Shown: positions 49,700 to 60,165, numbered from the stretch's first letter. The stretch is DNA of 64,000 nucleotides from Phoma sp. XZ068 (GCA_004835665.1 RBKR01000017.1:682001-746000), one strand, 5' to 3'. The notes: generated by a model from the letters alone, not told the origin. Translations and numbers: made by a program.

Positions 49700-50725
49700 T
49701 CAGAAAGAAAGCAAAGGCAATCTCTTCGCGATAAACCAAATCCAATAGAGCGGCGCATAATCAGCAGACGGCAATCCCATGAGATTGTCTGCAATAGCGC
49801 CAAGCACAAGGTCCGCATACAATGCAGAGAAGAAACCAAACACCGCTGTAAAAGCAAGCACAGCACTTGCAAAGGTGTACCAGTACGCCGATGTAAGCAC
49901 CTTCCTGCCGCCTTGGCGGTCGAGGTGCTTCTGGAACCAGTATATGGCTACAAGGACAGGGACAATAATCAGAGGTGCAGCGAAACCGTATGTTAAGCGC
50001 CTTATCGTGATGTTGTCACGGAAAGTGGACCAAAGCAGCGAGCAAAGACCTACCATGCCGACGACTGTGCCGGCGAGGTAGAGTAGAAGCCAACAGAGAG
50101 GCGCGCGGTCCTTGTGTGCTGGGCTCTGCTGTTGCTCGTCTGTCCACCAGGAACTGTTATTGCGTTGAGTGTACATCTGTCCTGTTGGAAGTCGCTGCGG
50201 GTCGTAGCGAGTATCTTGTTCGAGATCTCTTAACGGATGGTGGTTCCCTCGAGTCTGACTGTTGACTTGCTTACGGACGAGGATGCAGCGGTGTATCGAT
50301 ATACATGCCAAGGAAACAGAGGTGACGAGCTTCCATACGCTAATCAAGATGAAGTGCCAGCTCAGACGACATCGATGGATTGTGATGGATGCAATTGAGA
50401 CACATGTACACAATGCAGCAATCGCGAGGAACAGATCGAACTTCCAGCTCGTCATCCTGTGCCATGGCCACAGAGGTATCTGGCCCACTGCCATCCATGC
50501 AAGGGTCCAGTATGTGAGGAGATGGGAAATGATACCAACTGCGCCGTACGGAAGGGCATAGCATTGGATTTCGCCAACCGCACCGGCGGTTACGTTTGGG
50601 GTTGGTAGCAAGATGTCTGTAAAAGAGATCGGGCTCGGCGCAGCAGATGATGTTGCGATGTTTGATGCAAGTGCTAGTAGCAGCGCGCTAAGGCTGGATG
50701 ATGTAACAAAACTTGATAGAGCCAT
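49700..50725 (-). CDS. fungal multi-pass membrane protein, unknown function
   Basis: Single exon from ATG 50725, 341 residues. The first 30 residues (SLSALLLALASNIATSSAAP) look like a cleavable signal peptide. Hydrophobic segments follow: YGAVGIISHLLTYWTLAWM, WKFDLFLAIAALCTCVSIAS, FILISVWKLVTSVSLACI, then a polar loop of about 60 residues (DLEQDTRYDPQRLPTGQM). After it come LCWLLLYLAGTVVGMVGLC, YGFAAPLIIVPVLVAIYW, WYTFASAVLAFTAVFGFFSA and YADLVLGAIADNLMG. Seven or so membrane passes in two groups are suggested. I know this layout from uncharacterised filamentous-fungal membrane proteins and cannot name a function. A secretory or plasma-membrane location follows from the signal peptide. Confidence 0.82.
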   Translation of the reverse strand: MALSSFVTSSSLSALLLALASNIATSSAAPSPISFTDILLPTPNVTAGAVGEIQCYALPYGAVGIISHLLTYWTLAWMAVGQIPLWPWHRMTSWKFDLFLAIAALCTCVSIASITIHRCRLSWHFILISVWKLVTSVSLACISIHRCILVRKQVNSQTRGNHHPLRDLEQDTRYDPQRLPTGQMYTQRNNSSWWTDEQQQSPAHKDRAPLCWLLLYLAGTVVGMVGLCSLLWSTFRDNITIRRLTYGFAAPLIIVPVLVAIYWFQKHLDRQGGRKVLTSAYWYTFASAVLAFTAVFGFFSALYADLVLGAIADNLMGLPSADYAPLYWIWFIAKRLPLLSF

Positions 50726-51799
50726 ACTGCACAAGGCTGAGATGTTGATGGTGAAGCGTGATGATCGATGCCATTTTAGTGAAGAATCAGGCAGCTTTAG
50801 TAATTCGATGAAGACAAGGCTGCTGATGGTCCTGCACTCACCGTTGATTGTTCATTACGTCTGATACTCGAACCCGCAAGCCATGCTAAAGGTATGTGGC
50901 TGTTGTCCGGCGCATTGTCAGCCTTCTCCTAAACACGACCTGTGGCGCACGAGGCGCAGTCTTGGACGTTCCTTTAGTCTCGCGCAAAGGGTCACTTGTG
51001 ATAGTCAATTCGTAGCTACTCTGACTGTGGGTCAGGCAAAGAGTAGCGGTCGCCAGATTATTATTTTGTCTTCGATCTGCTTGACCTCTCTGAGAAACAT
51101 TGATGCTGGGCTAGAGGTAGTGCGAAGAAACCTGCTACATGTTTGGACCCCATGCTTCGGAGGCAGTGTTAAATCCATGGTTGTCAGGCAACAAACTCCG
51201 CGAAGCAAGAAGGAAGCAAATCGGTAAACCCTATCTGCGGTACGAAACCATGAGAGGATCAGAAGGGAGCAGCCGTTCGCTTATCCGTGGCTGTGTGAGT
51301 GTATCGTGAGTGGTGAGGGGCAGCACGACTCAGGCGCGGGGGCCAAGATTGCGGCCTCAGCCACACAAGACATGAGCCTCGCCTGTTCAGCTCAAATCGA
51401 GGCTGAGCAGCGGTGATACTGAACAGACGCTCTTGAGCCTACGCGGGAAACGATGACGTCAATCCATTGGTACTGTCACGAGCTGTCTAGTGCTATGTCC
51501 CTGCAGATGGTAGCGATGCAGAACGGGAGATAGACCGAAGCGGCGCCAATGTTTCCTTGTGTGCCGTTTCGACTCATCTCGTACACCAGCAGCGAATACG
51601 GGCGTGTCTGGCGTCTTTGAAAATCGTCAAGCCTCAAGTCGGCCAGTCAAGAGAAAGGAAACAGCGATCTACGCACAATCTGCTCCAGATGATTATGAAG
51701 CGCGCCCTATCGGCTAAGACTGTGACTCAATAAGACGTACAAAAGCACCCCAGGCACAACAAGTACTGCAATTCTTCACTCGTAGCTCACACCGCCACA
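50726..51799. other. intergenic, divergent promoters
   Basis: Spacer between the membrane-protein start and the acetyltransferase start. Frames are short and unrecognised. A GGTTCGAGTAT on the minus strand near 50865 resembles a tRNA B-box but has no cloverleaf around it. Confidence 0.5.
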
Positions 51800-52339
51800 A
51801 TGGACAAGAAGGTCTGGGAATGGAAGCGCAGCGTTGGCGCGCAGGACTTTCTTATCTCCACTTCCAAGGAGCTCCTGCCACATTCGTTCGTTCAGGAAGC
51901 ATTTGCGGACGACGCGGTTTTCTGGGCGAAACCGATATCAGCGGAGAATCTCAAAACCATGCTCGACAACTCCTGCACTCTCGCTCTGTACAGGGTGGGA
52001 AATGACGGGTCGAAAACGCCTGTCGGGATGGCACGCATGGTCACGGACTTTGTTACACTTGCGTATCTAACCGATGTCTACCTGAAGGACGACACACGCG
52101 GCCTGGGGTTGGGGAAGTGGATCATTCAGTGTTGCAGGGAGATTGCGCTTGACGTGCCCGAGCTGCGGTTTATGCTGTTGTTGACGGGCTCAGAGCAGGC
52201 ACAACAGTTGTACCGGCGCGAGTGCGGGATGGAAAGGTTTGGCGATGAACACGCACTGGCCGCTATGGGAGCTCGGAGGACGAAACTGGCCGAAGCTGCT
52301 GCTGCGACGAAACACCAGAGCACCGACGCCGCGGCATAA
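51800..52339 (+). CDS. GNAT-family N-acetyltransferase
   Basis: Single exon, 179 residues, ATG in good context (CCACAATGG). The fold reads as GNAT: an N-terminal part with WAKPISAENLKTMLDNSCTL and ALYRVGNDGSKTPVGMARMV, then YLTDVYLKDDTRGLGLGKWI, which holds motif A with the acetyl-CoA pyrophosphate loop (R-G-L-G-L-G). Then comes LRFMLLLTGSEQAQQLYRRE and CGMERFG, the usual motif B end where an acyl chain is often modified. The C-terminal 30 residues are Ala-rich and probably disordered. The acceptor is unknown: small amine, antibiotic-like compound or protein N-terminus are all possible. No neighbour gives a hint. No signal peptide, so it is cytosolic. Confidence 0.88.
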   Translation: MDKKVWEWKRSVGAQDFLISTSKELLPHSFVQEAFADDAVFWAKPISAENLKTMLDNSCTLALYRVGNDGSKTPVGMARMVTDFVTLAYLTDVYLKDDTRGLGLGKWIIQCCREIALDVPELRFMLLLTGSEQAQQLYRRECGMERFGDEHALAAMGARRTKLAEAAAATKHQSTDAAA

Positions 52340-52891
52340 TCTTACGCGCAGGTCGACTGTGCACACAGATCGCAGCATCTGGTGCAGCGGCAACGTGGAC
52401 TGATGGTTGGTTTCGATGCATGACATCGCGTCGTGTTGTTTCTGGTTTAGCGAGGGGCTCTGGTCAAGGCGCGAGCGCGTGCGCTAGCGTTGATGCCGCC
52501 ATTTCTTTCATCCAGGGTTCGCCGAAGGGTTCTCTGACAACTACCGAATCAGGTAGACTAGGCCAGAACATCGAGTCGCCATGTGAAGCCGACATGTGGG
52601 CTCGGGAAGCATTAATAATGGACCCGTTTCCCCTCTACCAGTGTTCAGTCTTCTCCAGCATTTGCTACCAGCATCATTCACACCGTAGCCCGTTTCCACA
52701 TTTGACGGCGTCATTGACTATCCAGGCAATATCGCCTTGAACATCCAAGACCCGCCCCCGTCGCTTTCCGGTAGCGCCTCAGCATTTGGAAGATATCTAG
52801 CCATTGTTTGAAGCTACACTCTTGCGCAGTTGTTCCTTTCTGTCGCAGTCACGGCCTTCCAGAGCACTGTTCATTCCAAACTCTCGAAATC
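52340..52891. other. intergenic spacer
   Basis: Between two plus-strand genes. It holds the acetyltransferase 3' end and the SIS-gene promoter. No gene or distinctive site seen. Confidence 0.5.
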
Positions 52892-53780
52892 ATGGCAACT
52901 ACCATCAGTAGCACACAGCATGCACCAGCTTCGCCCATCTCGCAGAAGCGGAAACGCGCCGATTCGGAAACTCAGCCGTTAACTCCCCCACTTTCCGTGC
53001 ACGATCCTGAAGGGACGCGCCTGCTTTCGCGTGCTGTCAATGTCCTGTCAACCGCCGCAACCGCCCTATCACAAGTCAGCATTCTGTACGAGACAGACCC
53101 TGTCGCCAGAGAGGGCCTGCTCCAGGCAGTCGAGTGCATCACCAGTGTCAATGAGGCAGGTGGTAAACTCATCATCTGCGGAGTGGGCAAAAGCGGGCTC
53201 GTGGGGCAAAAGATGGTCGCGACAATGAAGAGCCTAGGGATAGGCAGCTCCTTCATGCATGCAGCTGAGGCAATTCATGGGGATCTCGGTGATATCAGAA
53301 AGGTACTGCACGCCCTCGCTGGGTGTCAGCAGTCGGTCCGCAATGATGGCTAACTTGAAACAGAACGACGCCCTGATGTTTATCTCGTACTCTGGCAAGA
53401 CAGGCGAGCTCATGGCTCTGCTCGACCACATTCCTGCGCACACGCCCATTATCGCCGTCACCTCTCACACACACCCCTCCAAGTGCCTACTGCTGAGCGA
53501 GCGCCCTGACGCTATCCTGCTCCCTGCACCCATTCACGAGCTGGAGGAGGTTTCCTTCGGCGTCTGTGCGCCTACAACCTCCACAACTGTGACGATCGCC
53601 GTTGGAGATATGTTAGCGCTCACTGTTGCTGAGGCTATGCATCAGGAAGAGACAAGGAGCGTATTCAAGAGGAACCACCCAGGAGGAGCAATCGGTGCCA
53701 AGGCACGGTGTCTCACCGACGTCACAAAGGACCTTACTGTGAGCCAGCACGACGGCATGATCACACCACCAGCTGTTTGA
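52892..53780 (+). CDS. SIS-domain sugar-phosphate isomerase homologue (KpsF/GutQ-like)
   Basis: Two exons, join(52892..53302, 53364..53780), encode 275 residues; the 61-bp intron has a GGCTAAC branch. After a polar N-terminus with a basic SQKRKRADSE patch, the SIS fold runs from about residue 50 to 230. It includes GKLIICGVGKSGLVGQKM, SLGIGSSFMHAAEAIHGDLG, FISYSGKTGELMALLDHIP, PIIAVTSHTHPSKC and a final EETRSVFKRNHPGGAIGA. These are hallmark positions of bacterial arabinose-5-phosphate isomerases (KdsD, KpsF, GutQ). The two C-terminal CBS domains of those enzymes are absent. Ascomycetes do not make Kdo, so the substrate is probably another ketose or aldose phosphate, which is inference. The start at 52892 is the first ATG in frame. 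No signal peptide. Confidence 0.9.
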
Positions 53781-55151
53781 AAGTCATCTTTGAGAATTTT
53801 TGAGATGTACTGTCTCGTGGACCAGCTCATGGAGCATGCCACATTCAAGAGACAATGTACACTTGTGCTAACACAGGTATACACCTACAGCCCTGCACCC
53901 ACGTGCTTTTAGGCACCCCATCGCGCAGCCGCGACGTCTTTCTCGGACAAGATACCCCAAACCCCTAACCCGAGTTGTGCTACGGCGTATCCAGCAAGTG
54001 CAGTGCTGGACACGCATTACTGTTGACCAGAAGAACCATGTAACGACCTTTGAACGTACATTTCGGTGAACGCTGTTCGCTATTTAGAACGGTTTCAATA
54101 AGACGGACTTGGTGTCCCCATACTCAGTGCCCTTCCTCTTCATCGCCAGTTTGACTGTAACAACGCAACAAAACTAACATTCTTTTGATACACCAAATGG
54201 TGCTTGACGTCTATTGCGTCAGTCTGTGTGGCGTCACGCGATGTCGGTAGTTGTGCAATGACTTGATTCATCATTGTATCTGTCAGCCTGCAATGGCTCT
54301 CCATGTGCAACACTATCAGCCTGTCATTGGTTCGATTCGTACCAGGGATGCACGTATGCTCACCCCTCTTCTGGCTGGCTTGCTCTGTACTAAGCGGACC
54401 CGCACTCCTATACAAGTGTGTTCTGTTCAATCAACACGATCATCACCATGTGTTCGACACAGGTCGGATCTGGTATTCGTTTAAAGGATACTGCGATAAG
54501 ACATGTCAGCCCAAGATTGGACTTAGTATCGTGTTAATGGATTGGGCATGATATTCCTCTGCTTTAGTAGTGACTACACGCAATGCCTGTCTGCTCCGGT
54601 AAGCAGGAGTTCGATCGTTTCACACCCAAGGGACGCGCCTCGCTTTTCGGGGATGAGTGGTTGGCATCTGCGACTAATTCAAAAGAGTTGAGAGTGCCCA
54701 GCGTCTGGTCAGGGCAACTGCGGTCAACATACTACTTGTCGCTCTGTGATCATGTAAACAGGACTACGACGCAGCCATGTAAATGCACCGATGCTAGGGG
54801 ATAGTTGCTTGTTGCCATGGCCACATGTGCGTTCTCGCCTTGGCCTCCACTATATTCAATGTTAGCATTGTATCAGCTTCATTGCACTCAGGTCGGCAAG
54901 CGCTATTGTAGGAAGGTGACGTGCAGCGATGAGCACAGCTTGTTACCTACCACCACGGCACAAGAGATCATAAGAGTGTGGCAGACGAGAGCTTCATGTA
55001 AAGTGCTGGAGGAGTTGGGATCCATTGAACATTTCCTGCCTTTGTTTGGCAGCTATATACCCCCGTGTTAACTTACTACAAACACAAAACAACCGAACAT
55101 CATTTGTCATAGTGGCGATGCAAGTCAGATGATTTCTTCCTGGTTATACAC
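53781..55151. other. gene-free stretch
   Basis: Frames of up to about 95 codons on both strands show no domain or splice continuity. No repeats or RNA genes noticed. Confidence 0.5.
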
Positions 55152-55628
55152 CTATTGCACAACGCAGCCCTTGCCCCATCCATTTATTCCACCTGTCGTG
55201 TAACCTGATCCAGAAGCCTGAGAGTTAGGTACTCGTTGAAGCGGAGATACTTCTTGATTGAACGCCTCGTTCTGGTTCAGTAATTGTGCAAGACGGTTCT
55301 TTGGGGGCTGTGGCGTTTGACCTTGTGCAGTCTGAATAACGGCAAGACGGCATTCGATGTGGGCGGCGGCTTCATCTATAGCATTTGCGATTATCAGTGC
55401 ACACACAAGTATGGCTATGATCAGTCCGGGATGTTGTAGGCTCCTGACGCTGCTGAGGCTAGAGGATATCATTTGAGCAGTGTACTAATATACTGCGGTA
55501 GCGGCTTCGAGGGCCGCAAGGCGGTAGATCATGTTGCGTAGTGGATTGGTCGCTGTTGGGTTGGACACCTGGTGTTTGGTTTCAGTACGTCTTAAAAATG
55601 CGGCGAAGTTTTCGATGTTTAGTGGCAT
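55152..55628 (-). CDS. possible small single-pass membrane protein, exon structure uncertain
   Basis: Two coding-like minus-strand pieces lie side by side. The first, from ATG 55628, reads MPLNIENFAAFLRRTETKHQ through TNPLRNMIYRLAALEAATA and stops at 55485-55487. The second, from 55472 to 55152, holds one strong membrane segment (PGLIIAILVCALIIANAI) followed by DEAAAHIECRLAVIQ and a Gln/Asn-rich polar tail. Together they would give about 150 residues: a helical N-terminus, one transmembrane helix and a soluble tail. A join using GTACAC near 55484 and a CAG near 55447 keeps frame but needs an intron under 40 bp, which is shorter than usual. So either the gene is broken or only one piece is real. 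No family recognised. Confidence 0.35.
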
Positions 55629-56008
55629 GTTCTTACGCTGCAGTACAGAAAGGGGTTGGTTTATGTAGTTAGGAAGTGGTTGACTGTTGACAGAATGATC
55701 TGGTGTCGCAACATGTTTGTTAGTGTTCAGTGTTCTTTGTAAGTCCTCTGCGATATGCTAGAATCGGCGAAGAACTTCATGAAAGGCGACAGAACTAGTG
55801 AACGAAGTGGTAGGATTCGCTGGAGCACTCTAGATAATTGGGAATACTTGACGATGATCCAACGACGCAAGGCAACGGCAAAGCTTAACACGGATGTAAG
55901 GGGACATTCGGCATTCTGTTGTTTTGCGCGTAACACTACTCTATCATGCCATATTGACTTTTGCAGCAAACTTGAGCCCTTCTCTTCCAAGGCTGACTAG
56001 TTTTGCGA
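55629..56008. other. short spacer
   Basis: Spacer upstream of the possible small membrane protein and downstream of the RidA-like gene's stop. Nothing distinctive seen. Confidence 0.4.
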
Positions 56009-56537
56009 CTATGAGTCTGGGATAGCAGCGATTGCTTCGATCTCAATCAAAAAGTTGCCAGGAAGCTTGCCAACTTCGACAGCAGTGCGCGCAGGCTTCG
56101 GTGACGGAAGCATAGCACCGTAGACTGCATTCATCGCAGTGTAGTCGCTCATATTGGCCAGGAATACAGTCGTCTTCATCACATAGTCCCATGATGTACC
56201 GGCTTCCTTCAATACTGCGCCAATGTTTTTGATGACTTGTGCCTATGATTTGTTAGCTCGTATTCTCTGATCGGCTCGTTGAGATAAACATAGAAACGAT
56301 AATAAGACGTACTGTTTGTTCTTCAATGCCGCCAGCAATGATACTTCCGTTGAACGTGGGTACAGTCCCCGATGTGTAGACTATGCCCTTCGATGTCCAA
56401 GCTCCGCTTGAAAGGATAGGTCCCTGAGTACCAAGATAGGTAACAACGGGCTGCTCAGTGGTCTTCTTTACCGGTTTTGCGCTGGCAATACCGGCAACTA
56501 CGAGGACGGTGGCCAGGACAGACCTGATGGAAACCAT
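56009..56537 (-). CDS. secreted RidA/YjgF-family imine deaminase-like protein
   Basis: Two exons, complement(56009..56242, 56313..56537), encode 152 residues. The 70-bp intron has a GTACGT donor and GCTAAC branch. The first 20 residues (MVSIRSVLATVLVVAGIASA) are a clear signal peptide. The rest is a full RidA fold: YLGTQGPILSSGAWTSKGIV, EEQTAQVIKNIGAVLKEAG, MKTTVFLANMSDYTAMN, SPKPARTAVEVGKLPGN and IEIEAIAAIPDS. The Arg of PARTAVEV and the Glu of IEIEAIA sit where RidA enzymes bind and hydrolyse 2-imino acids. RidA proteins normally work in cytosol or mitochondria, removing enamine/imine products of amino-acid enzymes, so a secretory signal is unusual. Its start is 1.6 kb from, and divergent to, the start of a secreted L-amino-acid oxidase gene, whose product is exactly such an imino acid. 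A joint extracellular role is inferred, not shown. Confidence 0.9.
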
Positions 56538-58134
56538 ATTGACGAGGATGATTGAACAGAAGAAATATATCGAAGTTCAATCTACTGCGGTTGCTGGTTT
56601 GATGAGTTCGTGGGCGCCCTTGCCATTTTATAATATCTACACAAACATTACGGTCCGACAATCCTTGAGCTATCTCGTCTCGAATCATGATGTTCGGTCT
56701 GCCATGACTTCCAAGAGCTCCGTACGGGGGTCATCACGGAAAGGCTTCTTTGAAAGTACAGGATAAGACCAGAGGCGTTCGTGTAATGCAACTCTGAGTC
56801 GACATTCCAACCGCTGATTGATACCATCCGCAGACTTCGCGTAACATTGTGCATGGCCGTCGGCCCGGCAAAGAGGTATTACCGTGGAACATCGTCACCG
56901 CCGTGGAAGCAGACATCCCCACGATCGCTATACTCAAGATGGAAGGGTGGAGCTCCGCCGGGAGGTCCTATCTGCTCGAAAAGACGCACGGCGAAGCTTC
57001 TGGAGGAGCCGAAAACGGCAAGAGTGGATAGAAGCGAGTCAAGAATAGAGCGAACAGCAGTGTAAGAGGTTGTTGAACCTTGGCGCCGAGACAGCTTCTA
57101 CATCTAGGGCGCCGTTGACGCGGTAAGATACCTACAGGGCGTGATGGGCGGGATGGTCTTAACGTAAGTTGAGATATCGGAACATGGAGAGATAAGAGGT
57201 GCTCTTTATGCGGGTCCCGCCTTATCGATACTGGAAGACCCACTCTTGGCGGTCAATAGTGCGCTCTGATTCGATGGATGTTCACAACATCAACGCCTCC
57301 ACCGTACTATAGCCTGGATACCGAGCTCGCCTTTCCGTAGTTATGCTATTTTTCGGATGTCGTGTATTCCTCGGTTGATCTGACAAGCGCCTGGCTTAGC
57401 CTCGTCCCACTTATGGGAGCCGTACAAATGCCGGACACTGTGGGGTACTCGGCATTTGGGAGTGTTGCGGTATGTAAGCTTTGGCCAAATCGACGTCTGG
57501 TTCTGGCCGTAGGGATCCGCTAAAGAAGGCGGCTGAAAAGAATTAAATCGAGTGTGTGCAGCAGGGAACGGAATGCGTATCTCCACAGCTTACACCTGTC
57601 GAACTAGGGTTGTCATATTAGGCTGTCGATCGTGAAATTCCCCGAGTGGTGCTCGATTGTGGAGAGGAGGGTAGCTTATCCTATCGTCGTTATCTGAACA
57701 CTCTTCCCGTTCACAATGAACGACCGCTAGCTCTTCGGACGATCCACCTCCACGCCCTGTGTGACATCGCTTGCCACTACTGCAACTGAGGTTGGATCTA
57801 GGAACGTGAGTCACCTGAGCACGGGACGCTACGCGAGGATAACACCCTCTTCCATGCAAACCGTGCTTGAAAGTCGCGCATTGAAGGAGTATGGAACCCT
57901 TATCGCAGCTCCATGAGTCGGCTGTGATACTCCGTAGACGGCGGCATTACGATGCCCGAATGTGTCTGATGTATTCTGGGTATCATCGTGTCGATGATAG
58001 CAGAGGTCGGTGACCAACAGTAATGCAAAACGAGATATCCCCGCCCGAAGGACCTGGAGCATCGAACTGTATATGAAGATGTTCTACTGCCTTTGGTTCA
58101 GGGCTATCAACTCATCAACATCGTTCACTTCAGC
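56538..58134. other. divergent promoter region between RidA-like and amino-acid oxidase genes
   Basis: A 1.6-kb spacer between two divergent genes. A 60-codon plus-strand frame near 56849-57031 (TAVEADIPTIAILKMEGWSS) reads somewhat protein-like but has no match I can name. No clear operator was recognised. Shared regulation of the flanking genes is possible. Confidence 0.45.
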
Positions 58135-60165
58135 ATGAAGGGCCTCCTCACAGCTTCTTCAGTAGCGTTGACGCTGGCCAGCAGTACTGTTGCCGGTCCA
58201 GTAGCACCTCGCTCCGATATCCTCTTTTTCAAGCCCTTGGCCGTCACTCCAGATTCGGTGCATAATGTACACGTTGGCTTCAACGATGATAGCTTCGAGG
58301 GAGACATCCGAGTTGTATATGGGAGCTGCGACATGGCAAGCCTTGAAGACAGCCACCACGAACTGGGTACTGCTCGAGTCTCACGGTCTGCCCGGCCAGA
58401 ACGTTTTGTCTGGATTGTACCTGACAACACCGCGCACGGAAGCTGCTTACACGCATTCTCTGGATCTGCGCTAGTTGGTCGCTCTTCGCCAATCACCGTC
58501 AAGCAGCCGACCCGAAAACGAGAAGACATCTCCGACGTAGCAGACGTTACGGGGCCCTGGTTCGATGGTGTTGCATATATGCAGGCGAAACAGAACAACG
58601 CTTCGTTCGTTGCTGTTGCAAAAAGCAAGAGGATTGCCATCCTCGGCGGTGGGATGGCGGGCTTGATGACTAGTCTCTTACTGGACTCTGTGGGAATTCA
58701 CGACTGGCATATCACTGAGTCCTCGCAACGTATTGGTGGTCGAATCCGTACCAAGTACCTCGCCGGTAGCACTCCCGATCAGTATCAGTACCAGGAGATG
58801 GGTCCGATGCGATTCCCGGTTTCCACCCAGTATGCCGACACCAACGAGACCGTGGACATTCAAGACCACAAGATGGTTTTCCAGCTCGCCGATGTTTTGA
58901 ATCAGAAGAATGGTAATGAGAGCTCTCTTGCTGTAAATTTCATCCCCTGGATACAGAGCAGCCCCAATGTTCCGGCCAATTCAAGGGGCTACCGTTTGCC
59001 CAATGGCCGCATCCCAAGTGCCGCGCAGATCAAAGCGAATAGCTCTCTAGTCCTGCCGGCCGCAGCAGGTCCAGACGCGGAAGCTGAAGAACATGCTGAA
59101 GAGGCGCTTGATGAGTTCATGGGCATCACCCCAGAAGTGCTACGGAACATTTCGACCAACATCTACAAGGCGCACAAGGCAGCTGTCGAGAAGGGTCTAT
59201 TCCATTGGTCTGAGTCGGCGTACCTTCGATACGCTCTAAATATGAGCGCAAACGAAGTCGACTTCATTGCAGGTGCCGACAACAGTCCTATGTGGGAGTA
59301 CGACACCGCATACTTCGGTGCCACCACATGGCGGACAATTGACAAGGGTCTGGAGTCCCTTCCTCGAGCTTTCCTTCCGCATGTTCAGGACCGCCTAACT
59401 CTTGGTCGTAAGATAACCGGCTTGAAGTACAATAACGACACCGCGAAGGTATCAGTCCAGTGGCGTAATGATCCCTTTGCCATGAGGCCTGAGAGTGAGG
59501 AGTATGATTATGCGGTCGTTGGTGTTCCGTTCTCCAAGGTTAGACTTTGGGAGCTCCCTAGATACTCTTCCCTCTTGTCGCGCGCCATCTCTTCCATGAA
59601 TTACCAGCAGTCTTGCAAGGTTTCTCTCCACTACAAGACTCGCTTCTGGGAGAAGTTGTCCCCGCCTATTATTGGTGGTTGTGGTGCGGTCGATATCCCT
59701 GGAATCGGCTCGGTCTGCTACCCGGCGTACAAGATTAACTCGACTGGACCTGGTGTTATTCTTGGATCCTACGCCTCCGGCACGTTGGCTCGTTCCCTGG
59801 CGGCACTCAGTACTGCTGATCACGTGGCTTACGTGCAGCGCGCCATGGTCCAAGTCCATGGTGAGATTGCTACAGAGCAGTTCACTGGCGCATACGATCG
59901 CCAATGCTGGGAGGTTGATGAGCACCAGGCAGGTGCTTGGGCGGCGCCAACGGTCGGGCAACAAGAGTTGTACATCCCAGCGTACTACAAGACGGAGATG
60001 TCTACGATCTTTGTTGGAGAGCACACATCGTATACACACGCCTGGATCTTCAGTGCTCTCGACTCAGCGGTACGCGGTACAGCGCAATTGTTGTTGGATA
60101 TGGGTCTGGTGGATGAGGCTAAACAGGTTGTTGACACCTGGATGGGTAGGTGGATCCATATTTGA
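58135..60165 (+). CDS. secreted L-amino-acid oxidase (flavin amine oxidase family)
   Basis: Single exon from ATG 58135, 676 residues. MKGLLTASSVALTLASSTVA is a signal peptide. About residues 20-150 form an N-terminal beta-rich or pro-region typical of long fungal L-amino-acid oxidases. The FAD-binding Rossmann motif is at about residues 165-180 (RIAILGGGMAGLMTSLLL), followed by TESSQRIGGRIRTKYLAG, the second dinucleotide-binding element, and YQEMGPMRFPVS, where the Arg is the expected carboxylate-binding residue. The C-terminal flavin segment is IFVGEHTSYTHAWIFSALDS and AVRGTAQLLLDMG. The enzyme would oxidise L-amino acids to imino acids, releasing H2O2 and, after hydrolysis, ammonium and keto acids, outside the cell. 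Fungal members serve nitrogen scavenging and antimicrobial defence. A longer non-ATG start was rejected in favour of the ATG before the signal peptide. Confidence 0.93.
   Translation: MKGLLTASSVALTLASSTVAGPVAPRSDILFFKPLAVTPDSVHNVHVGFNDDSFEGDIRVVYGSCDMASLEDSHHELGTARVSRSARPERFVWIVPDNTAHGSCLHAFSGSALVGRSSPITVKQPTRKREDISDVADVTGPWFDGVAYMQAKQNNASFVAVAKSKRIAILGGGMAGLMTSLLLDSVGIHDWHITESSQRIGGRIRTKYLAGSTPDQYQYQEMGPMRFPVSTQYADTNETVDIQDHKMVFQLADVLNQKNGNESSLAVNFIPWIQSSPNVPANSRGYRLPNGRIPSAAQIKANSSLVLPAAAGPDAEAEEHAEEALDEFMGITPEVLRNISTNIYKAHKAAVEKGLFHWSESAYLRYALNMSANEVDFIAGADNSPMWEYDTAYFGATTWRTIDKGLESLPRAFLPHVQDRLTLGRKITGLKYNNDTAKVSVQWRNDPFAMRPESEEYDYAVVGVPFSKVRLWELPRYSSLLSRAISSMNYQQSCKVSLHYKTRFWEKLSPPIIGGCGAVDIPGIGSVCYPAYKINSTGPGVILGSYASGTLARSLAALSTADHVAYVQRAMVQVHGEIATEQFTGAYDRQCWEVDEHQAGAWAAPTVGQQELYIPAYYKTEMSTIFVGEHTSYTHAWIFSALDSAVRGTAQLLLDMGLVDEAKQVVDTWMGRWIHI

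Noticed and set aside
50850..50890. tRNA-like B-box (GGTTCGAGTAT on the minus strand)
   Set aside because: No matching A-box, anticodon stem or acceptor pairing could be drawn around it.
56849..57031. 60-codon plus-strand frame reading TAVEADIPTIAILKMEGW
   Set aside because: Somewhat protein-like but short, starting at an arbitrary codon, with no recognisable family and no splice partner.
59452..60039. 195-codon minus-strand frame inside the amino-acid oxidase gene
   Set aside because: Antisense shadow of a clearly identified gene.
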